A stretch of 64,000 nt of DNA from Cinnamomum chago (GCA_038049695.1 CP142451.1:41427001-41491000); one strand, 5' to 3'; shown: positions 11,721 through 23,675, counted from the first letter of the stretch. A program made the numbers and translations. Notes: generated from the sequence alone by a model not told the origin.

Positions 11721-12370
11721 CACTCTCCTCCTTGTCAATGGACCACCAAGAGCCATATCACCACTAATCAGTGGGCCACCGATCAAGTGGGCCCCACAAC
11801 CTCCGATGATCACTATCATCTCCGCGTGGACCCCGCAAGCTCAATCATCTCGAATTTGCAAGCCACCACTCCATTCCCATTTGTTTGGTAAGCTCTCATT
11901 CCCCTTAGGTTTGGGTTAACACACTTTGGGTGTAGAATTGTGTTTGGTAGCTTAGATCTTCCCCTTTTAGTAATGTTATATTTAATTTAGTTTTATTTTG
12001 TTGTTTATCCCTTAGGCTTGGTTTGTTGGACTATGGAGCTAGGATTTGTGGATTTGTGCACTTTCAACCAAAGGCAAGTAAATAGCTATATTAATACTGG
12101 ATATGTTTGCCCTCCTTGCTTTGTATGAGAAAATCATGTTCTAGATTGTAATGGCTCAATTGATACCTTAGATGATTGAAAACATGATAAAATGGTTTAT
12201 AGATTGAATGAAATGGATTTAGAGTTTGATGAGGTGATTAGTATGTTTTATGGATTGTAATTGAGGTATTTTCCTTCCTCCATATGTTGCTTATATTGTC
12301 CAAGAAACAAGAAATGGAAAGAGTTCCATTTCAGCCCAGAACAGGGCCTGTACCCAATTCCCGCAGGCCA

Positions 12371-12403
12371 GCCGGTCGACCGGGCAAGCAGGGGCAGATC
12401 GAC
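12371..12403. repeat. Palindrome module, GTCGAC type (reduced)
   Basis: One perfect GTCGAC (12375-12380, in GCCGGTCGACCGGGC) and one degenerate GATCGAC near 12397. A CTGCAG follows at about 12412. The module lies between CATTTCAGCCCAGAACAGGG and the CTTCTGTGAAGGG block. Confidence 0.85.
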
Positions 12404-13985
12404 CGGGCCTCCTGCAGATTTCCTTCTGTGAAGGGATTTTTACCCAATTGTGAAGTGGACTTTGATGGAACCTTGGTTACCCATTTGTGGACTCATTAGA
12501 CTTATTGTGAGGACGTCTTGAGCCGACGTTCATCACTGTTGATCCGGTTGTATCGGGATCCAACCTAGTTCAATCTTGAATGGTATGGGACAACGGGATA
12601 CTCTTCTTTAAATCTATGCACGAAGATTGTTCGTCCGAGTATCGCGAACCCTAACCCCTTCGTTGACTGAATAGGTTGTGCGATACTTTAGGGTTGACAC
12701 TTTACTTAGGATTGGATTGTTTATTCGCTTTGATTCCGAATGGTACCTTCGGGTACTATCTTCTACATGTGATGAGCATGTTCTTTAGTTCTATTTGCTT
12801 TGCTTTATTAGATGATCCCTTTGATGAACTTAGAAGATGAACATAGGATCCCTTTGATGTTCCGTTTGTTCCAAAGTATGATCGAAGTGTGTGGCTAGAC
12901 GGCTTTGATTATGAAAGCTTGTCGAGAACTACCTATGAAGTATGAAGAAGTTTGATATTGTTAAGTAAGATATGATGATGGAAGGTAGTTCCCTTTGACT
13001 GATGAATCTTGCTCACGCAGGAAAGTCTAGCCCCTCACTATTGTATGTTTAGGATTCTTGCGTCAGGCATCACTCAGCTGTTAACGCCCAACACTTTTGG
13101 GGCACCAATTGTGTGAGGACTTTGAAATGAACGTCTGCACAGTACGATTTTTTATATTTTAGATGGATGTACACCATCAGATACCCGTTCTGAAAGAAGT
13201 ATGATGTTTGATTTTGTTTATTTTGTTTTGAGGGTATCATATGACTGCTTGCCGGGTTTTCATCCCGAGCCTATTGCTTTACTCTACCACAGCTCTCATA
13301 TTGAGCTAGGAGGGTCAAGTGGAACTATCCCGTGGTGATTAGCAATGTGATTTGCCTATTTGATAGAAGTGTGTTAGTTGATTTTATGATTCTTATGCTA
13401 TGCGTTTACTACAGTTATAACGCTATGCATCTCTTACGATATGGTCTATTCGTATATTCTTTAGTACTGCATATTTATGGTGATTTATATATCTATCTTC
13501 TTGCCAGCCATTGTGTTGATGATGCTACTCTTGGTGCATAGGTACCGGGTACATCTACCTTTGGGAAAGTGGAGGAGTCGCTTCAGGCAGTTTAGCCTGA
13601 TGGTGAGTACGAGTTGTGTGTCGACGGTATTGTCGTCATGACCAGCACACGAGTGCCTTCATACTTTGGTTAGTTCGTATTTATTCGCTTTTGGCTTAGG
13701 TTTTGTTAGAGGCCATTAATTAATATACTTTTGTTATCTTTTGCTAAACTAAAACTATAGAAAAGAAAGATGTGCATACTCTGAAATGTTATATTGTACC
13801 ATCTGTTTAATTATGATGTTCCGCTGTGTTTCATGGTTATCGAGGAAACATTTATACCTCACCGCGGACTTACGATCCTATGGGACATGATTAGGGCAAG
13901 TTACATTTGATTAATGTTGGAAAAAGTTTTAATTGGCCCTAATCTCACGCATAACCCCGGTAACACTTTTGGGGGCGTGACAAGT

Positions 13986-13997
13986 TGGTATCAGAGC
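13986..13997 (+). other. Primer-binding site, initiator-Met tRNA
   Basis: TGGTATCAGAGC, complementary to the 3' end of plant initiator methionine tRNA, lies 3 nt after the 5' LTR. It primes minus-strand DNA synthesis in this element class. Confidence 0.93.
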
Positions 13998-14363
13998 AGG
14001 CACGTTTTTAGAAATAAAATCTACTAGAAACAAGAGGACGCGTGTGAGAAATTCGATTCGGTAGTTGGCATCTATACTATGTATGTATGGATCCTATAGT
14101 ATTGTTTGTTAGCACATTAGGTGTTTAGTAATTTCTCCTATAGAAATGAATTTGGGGACCAAATTCCTTCTTAGTGGGGAGAGAATGTAATGTCTCATTA
14201 CCCACTGTTTGTGGTTTCAGTATCGCAAATTGTGCTAGAATAAGAGTTTCTTAGAGTTAGTTAGTTTCTTTCTTAGTTTTGTTCGAGGAGTTGCAACGGT
14301 CTTGAGGCTTTTCCAGTTCGCTGAAGTGGACTTTGTAGCAGATCTCGTTGAAGGTAGAGTTGT

Positions 14364-14466
14364 TCTCGCTATTCAGTTCTACGTTAGTGTCAGAGATTCA
14401 GAGTTTTCTCTTAGAGTTTTTCTCGCTATTCAGTTCTACGTTAGTGTCAGAGATTCAGAGTTTTCT
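14364..14466 (+). repeat. 46-bp duplication in the internal region
   Basis: Units 14364-14409 and 14421-14466 are identical by eye, each starting TCTCGCTATTCAG, separated by 11 bp. They lie where gag would be expected; no gag frame remains. Confidence 0.92.
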
Positions 14467-14504
14467 CAAGTTGTAGACTTCAGTGGAAGATTTGTTCAGG
14501 GTTT

Positions 14505-14653
14505 TCCTTCGAGTGCAAATTCGTTGGCAGAGTTGATCAGGTAAGTTGTGCTTTTGTATGGTTAGACAAGTGTGAGATTTCCTTCGAGTGCAAATTCGTT
14601 GGCAGAGTTGATCAGGTAAGTTGTGCTTTTGTGTGGTAAGACATGTGCGAGAT
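14505..14653 (+). repeat. 74-75 bp direct tandem duplication
   Basis: Units 14505-14578 and 14579-14653 are adjacent, both starting TTCCTTCGAGTGCAAAT, with a few differences in the last third. Confidence 0.9.
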
Positions 14654-14797
14654 AAGTCTTGAGGAAGAAATTTGGCTTCAGATATTATCGACAGTTTTGT
14701 GATGTTTCAGGAGTTAGATTGAGATTGTATAGTTGCAAGTGGCAAATGTTGAAGTTTGTAAGACAAGAGAAGCCTATGTACTAGAGTTATTTCAGTT

Positions 14798-15778
14798 TTG
14801 AGATCAAACAGGTTGATTCGAAGTAGGTGTGAAGGTTATGATGTACCTATGATATGTGAATTCCCGGATGTCTTTCCGGAGGAGATACCTGGATTACCAC
14901 CGGTTAGGGAGAATGACTTCACGATTGAGCTCAAGCAAGGGACATCACCGATTTCGAAGGCTCCTTATCGTATGGCTCCAACAGAGCTAAGAGAATTGAA
15001 AGCTCAATTGCAAGATCTTTTGGATAGAGGATTTGTGAGACCCAGTGTATCACCGTGGGGTGCACCGGTTCTCTTTGTGAAGAAGAATGATGGATCAATG
15101 CGTATGTGCATAGACTACAGGCAGCTGAATAAGGTTACGATCAAGAACAAGTATCCCTTACCCAGGATAGACGAGTTGTTTGATCAGTTGCAGGGAGCAC
15201 AACATTTCTCCAAGATAGATTTGAGATCAGGTTATCACCAGATAAGAGTCAGGGATGAAGATGTGCAGAAAACAGCCTTCAGGACTAGATATGGACATTA
15301 TGAGTTCTTGGTTATGCCATTTGGGCTGACCAACGCGCCAAAAGTATTTATGGCCTTGATGAACAGAATCTTTACACCATGCTTAGATAAGTTCACAGTT
15401 GTATTCATAGACGATGTCCTAGTCTATTCGAAGTCCAGAGATGAACATGCAGAGCATTTGAGGAGTTCATTGCAGATTTTTAGGGAGAATCAGCTCTATG
15501 CTAAACTTAGTAAATGTGAGTTTTGGCTAGAGCAAGTGTCTTTGCTTGGACACATCATCTCTAAGGAGGGATTGACAGTAGATCCAGCGTCAGTGGAAGC
15601 AGTGGTCAGTTGGGAAAAGCTGAAGACAGTGTTAGAAATCAGAAGTTTCTTAAATGGACATGATATTACAAATAGTTGTGAAGGAATTTTCTACATTTGC
15701 AGCCAATTGATCAAGTTGACAAGGGAAGATGTTTGTTGGTATGGTCAGGGCAGTGTGAGATCAGTTTCAAGCAGTTGA
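14798..15778 (+). pseudogene. Ty3/gypsy reverse transcriptase remnant
   Basis: Open frame of 326 residues. Residues about 20-260 hold the retroelement RT fold: [15 protein letters not shown], then [19 protein letters not shown], then [40 protein letters not shown] and the catalytic box FIDDVLVYS (usually YIDD in this group). [13 protein letters not shown] marks the end of RT. After about residue 270 the frame no longer matches the RT-RNase H linker and ends, so it is truncated. The N-terminal [16 protein letters not shown] is the usual protease-RT junction of Tekay/Del chromoviruses; the protease itself is missing. RT normally copies element RNA into DNA in cytoplasmic particles. This copy has an intact DD pair but lacks RNase H, integrase and gag, so alone it could not support transposition. 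Confidence 0.92.
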
Positions 15779-15814
15779 AGTAGAGATTGATTATAGATTG
15801 TGTTGATTAGAAAG

Positions 15815-16070
15815 ACAGTTTTGTGAATTTTACTTGTGTTTTAGGAATTTTATCGAGATTGGTGCTGATGCAGAATGGGAAAAAGATAACGACCTATGGG
15901 TCCAAATAGTTGAAAGAGCACGAAAAGAGATACATTGACCATGACTTGGAGATTGCAGCAGTTGTCTTAGCTTTAGAGATGTGGATGCACTCATTGTATT
16001 GGGAGAAATTTGAACTCAGATCATAGAAACCTACAGTACTTGTTTTGCAGAAGGATTTAAACTTGAGACA
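15815..16070 (+). pseudogene. RNase H domain remnant of the gypsy element
   Basis: Discontinuous frames read VLMQNGKKITTYGSK, then LKEHEKRYIDHDLEIAAV followed by VLALEMWMHSLY and EKFELRS. These match the RNase H region that follows RT in Ty3/gypsy polyproteins. In-frame stops (after GSK and after LRS) disable it. The remaining 0.5 kb to the 3' LTR has no recognisable integrase; it contains a short repeat around 16355-16415 (TGTTATGTCAGACARAGTTT twice). Confidence 0.75.
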
Positions 16071-16570
16071 ACAGAGGCAGATGTATTGAGCAGAGATATC
16101 ATCTAGTGGGTGATTGATACTACGTCACGATGAGAGTAGATATTTTGGGCAGAATCAAGGATAGTCAGAGAAATGACCTAGAGTTGGTCCAATGATAGAG
16201 AAGATTGCAAACAGGTCCGAAGCAAACAGGCCAGAGTTCAGACTCGTGGAAGGTGTGTTATTTTGTCAGAGCATTTTGCGTGTCAGTTGTACACGAGGAA
16301 TCACTACTGACGAGATAGTATGAAGACAAAGATAGTAGGGTTTGTGTCAGATGTTTGTTATGTCAGACAAAGTTTCGAAGTTGTGGGGTTGTTATGTCAG
16401 ACAGAGTTTCGAAGTTGTGAGCAGATTGTGAGTCAGATTGCAAGCAGCTTGAGCACTATCCAGAATTTCACCGCAGCTTGCCACCTTCAGACTTTAGAGA
16501 TAGAGTTTTGTTAGAATAACCAAATCTTTTACCTGTGATAGATTTAGTCATTTGGAGGACCAAATGTTCT

Positions 16571-16583
16571 AAGGAGGGAAGGA
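16571..16583 (+). other. Polypurine tract
   Basis: AAGGAGGGAAGGA directly abuts the 3' LTR start at 16584, the expected priming site for plus-strand DNA. Confidence 0.88.
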
Positions 16584-16904
16584 TGTAACATCCCGAATTT
16601 CCAAGGATGTAATTAGCTCGGTTAATTGTGTTTTTAGCTAATTAAGCTCGTTATAAGCCAACCAGGTCCGATTAATCTTTAGGGTTGCGCGTGCGAAATT
16701 GGGTTGAGATCCGAGCCCGTTTGGGTACAATAGGGGTGTGTGTCGTTATTTCCAGAAAGTTTCGAGGGCTTTTTAATATTTTCCGCTTTTCGAGATTTTG
16801 GCACCATCGGATAGATTACCTAATTTCCCGGATTTTATTGTTCTGTTGCATCTCGATCCGGACCCTCGAACCCGACCCAAAACGTGACCGGGCCCAAACC
16901 CATT

Positions 16905-17750
16905 CCTTTCTCTCTCCTCATTTCTCTCTCTCTCTCTCTCTCCTCACTCATTTTCTCCTCTCCCCTCACTCCACGTACATGGACAGCCGCCCCCCCCCCT
17001 CTCTTTATTCTTTCCTTCCTTCTCCCTTATCTTCATTTCCCTCCTCTTCTCATTCACTCCACACAGCAGCCCCCACCTCCATTTCTCTCATCTCTCGTTC
17101 TCCCTCCCCCTCTGTTTCTCTCTTCTCTCTCGGTCTCTCCATCTCACTCTCATCACCGCCGCCGGACGACGTCACCACCGGCCACAATCACCAAGCTCTC
17201 TCCCTCCTCCACCCTCTCATCTCATCACTCATTTCTCTCAATCATCTCTCCCTCACCCAGCCATGCTGCCCACTGTACCGGCGCCATCACCGTCGCCGCC
17301 GGACCCACCTGCACCACCGGCGAGCTCCCCATCTCCGGCGAACCAGCCCACTCCATCTCTCTTTGTTTTCCCCTATTTTTCCCCTTCTCTGTTCATTCCT
17401 TTCATTCTCTGTTTCTCTCTTTCATTCTTTGTTTCCTTTTCTTTCTTTGTTTCTCTCTCTTACTTTCTTTCTCTCTCACTCCCTTGCTGCCAACAATTTT
17501 AGTCCACACCCATTTCATTCCCTCTCATTTTCTCATCATCTCATTTCATTTTCTCTCATCTCATCTGATCTCATCTTCCTTACCCATTCCACCCATCTCA
17601 TTCTCTCACTCATTTCCTTTCTTTCTCTCTCTCACTTCCCTGCCAACGTGGAACACCCCCACCCACTTCCATTTCACTTTCTCTCTCTAATTCATTCTCT
17701 GTTTCCTTATCTCTCATTCTTTCTCCACTCTTTATTTCTCTCTATCTTCA
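16905..17750 (+). repeat. C+T-rich low-complexity tract in the 3' LTR
   Basis: Copy of the tract at 10880-11720 with small length changes in TC and C runs. The long apparent ORFs across it (for example 16685-17947) are composition artefacts. Confidence 0.8.
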
Positions 17751-18402
17751 CTCTCCTCCTTGTCAATGGACCACCAAGAGCCATATCACCACTAATCAGT
17801 GGGCCACCAATCAAGTGGGCCCCACAACCTCCGATGATCCCTATCATCTCCGCGTGGACCCCGCAAGCTCAATCATCTCGAATTTGCAAGCCACCACTCC
17901 ATTCCCATTTGTTTGGTAAGCTCTCATTCCCCTTAGGTTTGGGTTAACACACTTTGGGTGTAGAATTGTGTTTGGTAGCTTAGAGCTTCCCCTTTTAGTA
18001 ATGTTATATTTAATTTAGTTTTATTTTGTTGTTTATCCCTTAGGCTTGGTTTGTTGGACTATGGAGCTAGGATTTGTGGATTTGTGCACTTTCAACCAAA
18101 GGCAAGTAAATAGCTATATTAATACTGGATATGTTTGCCCTCCTTGCTTTGTATGAGAAAATCATGTTCTAGATTGTAATGGCTCAATTGATACCTTAGA
18201 TGATTGAAAACATGATAAAATGGTTTATAGATTGAATGAAATGGATTTAGAGTTTGATGAGGTGATTAGTATATTTTATGGATTGTAATTGAGGTATTTT
18301 CCTTCCTCCATATGTTGCTTATCAGGTCCAAGAAACAAGAAATGGAAAGAGTTCCATTTCAGCCCAGAACAGGGCCTGTACCCAATTCCCGCAGGCCAGC
18401 CG

Positions 18403-18424
18403 GTCGACCGGGCAAGCAGAGGCA
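18403..18424. repeat. Palindrome module, GTCGAC type (reduced), 3' LTR copy
   Basis: GTCGAC at 18403-18408 and a degenerate ATCGAC nearby, matching the 5' LTR module. Confidence 0.85.
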
Positions 18425-20015
18425 GATCGACCGGGCCTCCTGCAGATTTCCTTCTGTGAAGGGATTTTTACCCAATTGTGAAGTGGACTTTGATGGAACC
18501 TTGGTTACCCATTTGTGGACTCATTAGACTTATTGTGAGGACGTCTTGAGCCGACGTTCATCACTGTTGATCCGGTTGTATCGGGATCCAACCTAGTTCA
18601 ATCTTGAATGGTATGGGACAACGAGATACTCTTCTTTAAATCTATGCACGAAGATTGTTCGTTCGAGTATCGCGAACCCTAACCCCTTCGTTGACTGAAT
18701 AGGTTGTGCGATACTTTAGGGTTGACACTTTACTTAGGATTGGATTGTTTATTCGCTTTGATTCCGAATGGTACCTTCGGGTACTATCTTCTACATGTGA
18801 TGAGCATGTTCTTTAGTTCTATTTGCTTTGCTTTATTAGATGATCCCTTTGATGAACTTAGAAGATGAACTTAGGATCCCTTTGATGTTCCGTTTGTTCC
18901 GAAGTATGATCGAAGTGTGTGGCTAGATGGCTTTGATTATGAAAGCTTGTCGAGAACTACCTATGAAGTATGAAGAAGTTTGATATTGTTAAGTAAGATA
19001 TGATGATGGAAGGTAGTTCCCTTTGACTGATGAATCTTGCTCACGCAGGAAAGTCTAGCCCCTCACTATTGTATGTTTAGGATTCTTGTGTTAGGCATCA
19101 CTCAGCTGTTAACGCCCAACACTTTTGGGGCACCAATTGTGTGAGGACTTTGAAATGAACGTCTGCACAGTACGATTTTTTATATTTTAGATGGATGTAC
19201 ACCATCAGATACCCGTTCTGAAAGAAGTATGATGTTTGATTTTGTTTATTTTGTTTTGAGGGTATCATATGACTGCTTGCCGGGTTTTCATCCCGAGCCT
19301 ATTGCTTTACTCTACCACAGCTCTCATGTTGAGCCAGGAGGGTCAAGTGGAACTATCCCGTGGTGATTAGCAATGTGATTTGCCTATTTGATAGAAGTGT
19401 GTTAGTTGATTTTATGATTCTTATGCTATGCGTTTACTACAGTCATAACGCTATGCATCTCTTACGATATGGTCTATTCGTATATTCTTTAGTACTGCAT
19501 ATTTATGGTGATTTATATATCTATCTACTTGCCAGCCATTGTGTTGATGATGCTACTCTTGGTGCATAGGTACCGGGTACATCTACCTTTGGAAAAGTGG
19601 AGGAGTCGCTTCAGGCAGTTTAGCCTGATGGTGAGTACGAGTTGTGTGTCGACGGTATTGTCGTCATGACCAGCACACGAGTGCCTTCATACTTTGGTTA
19701 GTTCGTATTTATTCGCTTTTGGCTTAGGTTTTGTTAGAGGCCATTAATTAATATACTTTTGTTATCTTTTGCTAAACTAAAACTATAGAAAAGAAAGATG
19801 TGCATACTCTGAAATGTTATATTGTACCATCTGTTTAATTATGATGTTCCGCTGTGTTTCATGGTTATCGAGGAAACATTTATACCTCACCGCGGACTTA
19901 CGATCCTATGGGACATGATTAGGGCAAGTTACATTTGATTAATGTTGGAAAAAGTTTTAATTGGCCCTAATCTCACGCATAACCCCGGTAACACTTTTGG
20001 GGGCGTGGCACACCC

Positions 20016-22185
20016 ACCCTTTGATTAATGAGTTGAAATACAATGAAATTTTCAATGGACAGCAAGGTGGATTATGTTGAAGGATTCATGGTGTTAAATG
20101 AACAGTCTCTACATGGTTCCTCAGTTGCCTTCCCTTCCTACATGGGTTTCATTGAGCAACTCCATGCACCCAGTTCAGATGCCTATTACTGCATTGAATT
20201 TGCAGTCCATTATGAACTAGAGAAGGAATCTAATACAGACCAAGTAAGCCACAACTCACAACCCATCTTTGTTCCCCCACCATTCATTATTTCCAATTGT
20301 ATAAAGCATCCATTAGCAGGATTGCCACATCTTTTTCTCCAATATGTAGAGGTAAGGAGAAAAGGCAAGAGACAAGGAAAAAAAAAACAAAAACACTATC
20401 AGGAGAGTGGCAAGGAGTTTGCTGAAATTATGGCTATAGGACATCACAAAATTTCTGTAACCAAACAGCCCTTCTTGTAAATTCTGTTTCTCTTGGAATG
20501 AACGGTCTTTTATCATGAGAGAAAAAGTAACAGTGTGCATCATAAATCAGACTTAGCAGAAACACAACTGGGCTTATCTTTTATAGGAAGTTGATTGACG
20601 GGGAGTTCTTGTGAGAGTTGAGACCTGTCCATATGGTGGTGTTATCAGCAGGGCTTGCAAGGTAGCCCACACCAAGTGCCAAAGTGAAATGTCTGGTCAT
20701 AGAGCTTTAGGATTGTTCAGGAGGCAAAATGTGCTTTGCCATTGAATAAAATTAGTAAACCGCTTCTCACCCCATTCCTGATCAAGATGTCAGGATCTGG
20801 TTACGAAGCAAAGTACATGTGCCTCTCCCAATCCGTTTATGACACCTAAAGTTCTTCCAAATTTCTTGTTTCAAAACATTCAAAAGATTTTTATAGGGAC
20901 TTTCCACTTAAGCATGAGAACAACAGATTTAAGCACAGATTCCTTTCTATCACAAAGTTACTTGGTCAAGGGACCACCATAGAATCAGCATCGAGGTTCA
21001 AACAACATACCAAGTTTAGAAATAGGGTCACTCTTTCCATTGAACTATTCTCTTCAAAATCACGTTTGAAGAACTGGGCTGTCTCCATGTTTACTCCCAT
21101 TGTTGCAAATACAATGGCAAAATTGTCCTCTGTTTCATCCTGTAGGTTAATTAATGAAAAGGGTTAACAAAGTTCACATCCTTGAACTTAAAAACACCAT
21201 GTTAAAAGGTGAGAAAAGAAATTATGAGTTGCAGCATTGCTTAAAACTCACTAAATGCTCAAAAGAAAATTGTGAAATCCAACTAGAAAATAAATTGCAT
21301 TGTGTACATTTTACTATAGAGCAGGGGATAAGGAACATATGTTGTTATTATAAATTAACTTGTCTTTGAATCCATTTTCATATCTTCTATTCCCACACTA
21401 AATCAAGGGACTAGCTTCTCACTTGTGCGTCCATAATATTTAGTTATTTAGTTTCCTTGACAGTTAATTCTATACTTGTGAGATCATGGTAAATTTGATG
21501 CTTCTAAGAGAAATGAAATAAAAAAAATACAAAGTTGTTAACTTCACCATTTTAGGCTTTGTTACTTATCTAACCCATTCAAAACATGGGTCTCACTTCA
21601 GATGACACATAGCCAAAAGATTCTACCTAATTTTGAATAAAACCCGGTGAGGAGTCATCAAATAGATGGTTAAAAAAAAAAAAATACAACCATCTAACTT
21701 CAATGAAGGATGGGATGGTAAAAATTTGTGCAGAAGTTTTTTTCCCATAATCTCCATGCTCTTGAGGTCGTAATGGTGAATGCTTTGTGTCGGAACTTGG
21801 AACTAGTAATTAATTGGCATCAGCTTCGATATATATAAGACTTTTGCTTTATCAATCATATGTTAGAAGATCATACCACTATAATACCTTATCAATCATA
21901 TGTTAGAAAATCCTATTATTTTTTGCTGTGAGAGTTTTTATTTTTATTTTTGGGTAAAAATGTGTGGAAAAAAGACTCTACGACAGTTGCCTTTTATCTT
22001 CTTAGTTCACCATGTTCTCATATAAGTTGAATAGGAGAAATGGTTGAGTGAATTTAGGTACAGTACAAGTACTCGTGAGAAATCTCTGTTGTGGTTGTTT
22101 ACTTCTTCACAATCAAATGATGCTTATTGGAATAGATACTAGTCACATTGTTGTTTTAATTGTATTTTCTTTTTCAAAATTTCAG
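20016..22185. other. Unassigned region, possibly intronic
   Basis: No recognisable protein. A 145-codon open frame at 20043-20480 has no motif I know and is not preferred over chance. Short direct repeats occur (TATCAATCATATGTTAGAA at about 21850 and 21891). A run of A with inverted flanks (GATGGTT ... AACCATC) lies near 21665. This would be downstream intron if the topoisomerase-like exons belong to a live gene. Confidence 0.45.
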
Positions 22186-22345
22186 GTACTCAAGAGGTAG
22201 TAAAATTAGATCAAAGACGTGCAACTTAATTATCCAAGGATTTGACTCAAGATAGATCGGAATGGAGAAACAAAATTCATGTAGCCGACCCCAACATAGG
22301 TGGGACAAGTCTTTGATGATGGTGATGATGAAATAACTCTGAGGA
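22186..22345 (+). mobile_element. RTE-like non-LTR retrotransposon 3' end
   Basis: One frame reads LSKDLTQDRSEWRNKIHVAD then PNIGGTSL and a stop, the familiar C-terminus of plant RTE-type reverse transcriptases. It is followed by TGATGATGGTGATGATGA, a tail typical of that clade. An upstream in-frame stop and the missing RT mark it as a truncated, dead copy. Confidence 0.6.
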
Positions 22346-22740
22346 AGTAGATCGTAGCCGCGTCATTGTAGCGTGTAAAAGATTATGGGCATAATTTTGG
22401 AACTATTATTATTGTTTTTATATTTTTAATTTGAATGGAATTTTGAAGTGAAGATTTTATAGTTTTCCTCTTAGCGATTACCTTGTTTATTTCGATCACA
22501 GACATTTGTGGATGTTAAAGATTTTTGGAAATGATCAAATAATAATATTTGTGTATTTTAGAGATTTGTGGGTTTATTTTGGTTTATGGATGTAGGATAT
22601 TTGGTTGTGGATATTATTTTGGAATTGTTGGTGAACCTATTTTAATTTGGGCTGTGCATCAAGTTTTTGTTTGAACATGTATTCAGATTCTTATTTGTGA
22701 TATACAGGGAGAAATGAAAATTTAATTTAAAAATAATAAT

Positions 22741-23673
22741 ATGTATAACCGGCAATGTGTATGCGTCGTCAAATTTGTACACCGACGCTAGTATGTGCGT
22801 TGACAACTGTATAACCGACGTTATTATGCATCGCAGTGAGGTAAATCTATTTCCCGACGCACTCACTGCATCGCCAAACGTAATTTTCCTGCATCGTTGA
22901 ATACATTTCCCGACGCTTCAACACATCGGGATATGTATTACCGGCGTTGTATATGCGTCGTCAAATATATATATCCCAACGTTAGTACGTGCGTTGGCAA
23001 ATGTATAACCAATGTTATTATGCGTCGGCAGTGGGTCAAATCTATTTCCCGACGCACTCTCTGACGTCGCCAAAAGTGATTTTCCTGCATCATTGAAGAC
23101 ATTTCCCGACGCTTCAACACATCGGGATATGTATTACCGGCGTTGTATATGCGTCGTCAAATATGTATTTCGACGTTAGTATGTGCCAACTGTATAACCG
23201 ACGTTATTATGCGTCGGCAGTGAGGTAAATTTATTTCCCGACGCACTCTCTGCGTCGCCAAAAGTAATTTTCCTGCGTCGTTAAAGACATTTCCCGACAC
23301 TTCAACACGTCGGAATATGTATTACTGGCGTTGTATATGCGTCGTCAAATATGTATTCTGTCGTTATTATGTGCGTTGACAAATGTATAACCGACTTTGT
23401 TATGCGTCGACAGTGAGGTGAGGTTGACCACTAAGTTTGATTTTTTCCCGACGCAGTTGACATTGCCGACGTTTGGGACGACGCATCATTGCGTCGGTGA
23501 ATGACCCTTTTTAGTCGACGCTAAACATTAGTACGTCGGGAATGGTTTTCCAGGCATTAGGTTGCCGACGTGGTGCCAACGCATTGTACTACGTCGGTAA
23601 AGCCTGTCCCGACGCAATTCTGATTTTTCAAGACACGGTGACTACGTTGGCAAAACTGTATTTTGTTGTAGTG
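22741..23673 (+). mobile_element. CACTA-type transposon 3' end with subterminal tandem repeats
   Basis: Three complete units start at 22741, 22933 and 23129 (192, 196 and 188 bp) and a partial fourth starts at 23317. Each is built from direct and inverted words TTTCCCGACGC, GCGTCGTCAAATA and ATAACCGACGTTATTATGCG. The array is followed by a diverged GACG-rich stretch and ends at 23673 with TTTTGTTGTAGTG, the complement of CACTACAACAAAA. Subterminal arrays of this kind bind the transposase in En/Spm-like elements. No matching 5' terminus was found upstream, so this is a fragment. The 22346-22740 segment is AT-rich and could be element interior. The right end lies next to the LINE remnant. Confidence 0.75.
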
Positions 23674-23675
23674 TG

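Larger units (their letters stand above)
10561..13982 (+). mobile_element. 5' LTR of the gypsy element at 10561
   Basis: Starts TGTAACATCCCGAATTT and ends GGGGGCGTGACA; 3422 bp. It contains, in order, a C+T-rich tract (10880-11720), a GTCGAC module (12371-12403) and the CGTCTTGAGCCGACG block (about 12511) shared with the LTR at 3780-7760. The LTR at 57441-60229 is a diverged relative. Confidence 0.96.
10561..20010 (+). mobile_element. Complete but coding-poor Ty3/gypsy Tekay-like retrotransposon
   Basis: Two LTRs (10561-13982 and 16584-20010) flank a 2.6-kb internal region. The TSD CACCC is perfect (10556-10560 and 20011-20015). PBS at 13986 matches initiator-Met tRNA, and a purine tract abuts the 3' LTR. 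The internal region keeps only an RT remnant and RNase H traces; gag, protease, integrase and chromodomain are absent, so movement would have needed proteins in trans. The LTRs differ by scattered changes, mostly C/T and G/A, roughly one to two per cent by eye, which suggests a fairly recent insertion. It sits just downstream of the topoisomerase-like exons. Confidence 0.96.
16584..20010 (+). mobile_element. 3' LTR of the gypsy element at 10561
   Basis: 3427 bp, nearly identical to the 5' LTR; it differs at scattered positions and in homopolymer/TC-run lengths. Its terminal sequence reads GGCGTGGCA where the 5' LTR has GGCGTGACA. Includes a C+T-rich tract (16905-17750) and one perfect GTCGAC (18403-18408). 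Confidence 0.96.

Noticed and set aside
10861..11919. 352-codon Ser/Leu/Pro-rich ORF, and its counterpart of 420 codons at 16685-17947
   Set aside because: Both lie in a C+T-rich LTR tract where several frames are open at once; no domain, and composition alone explains the absence of stops.
13986..13997. TGGTATCAGAGC considered as part of a tRNA gene
   Set aside because: Only the primer-complementary 12 nt are present, right after an LTR end; no tRNA arms follow.
20043..20480. 145-codon ORF after the gypsy element, considered as a continuation of the topoisomerase-like gene
   Set aside because: No similarity to the C-terminal topoisomerase exons and no supporting splice acceptor; left as unassigned.
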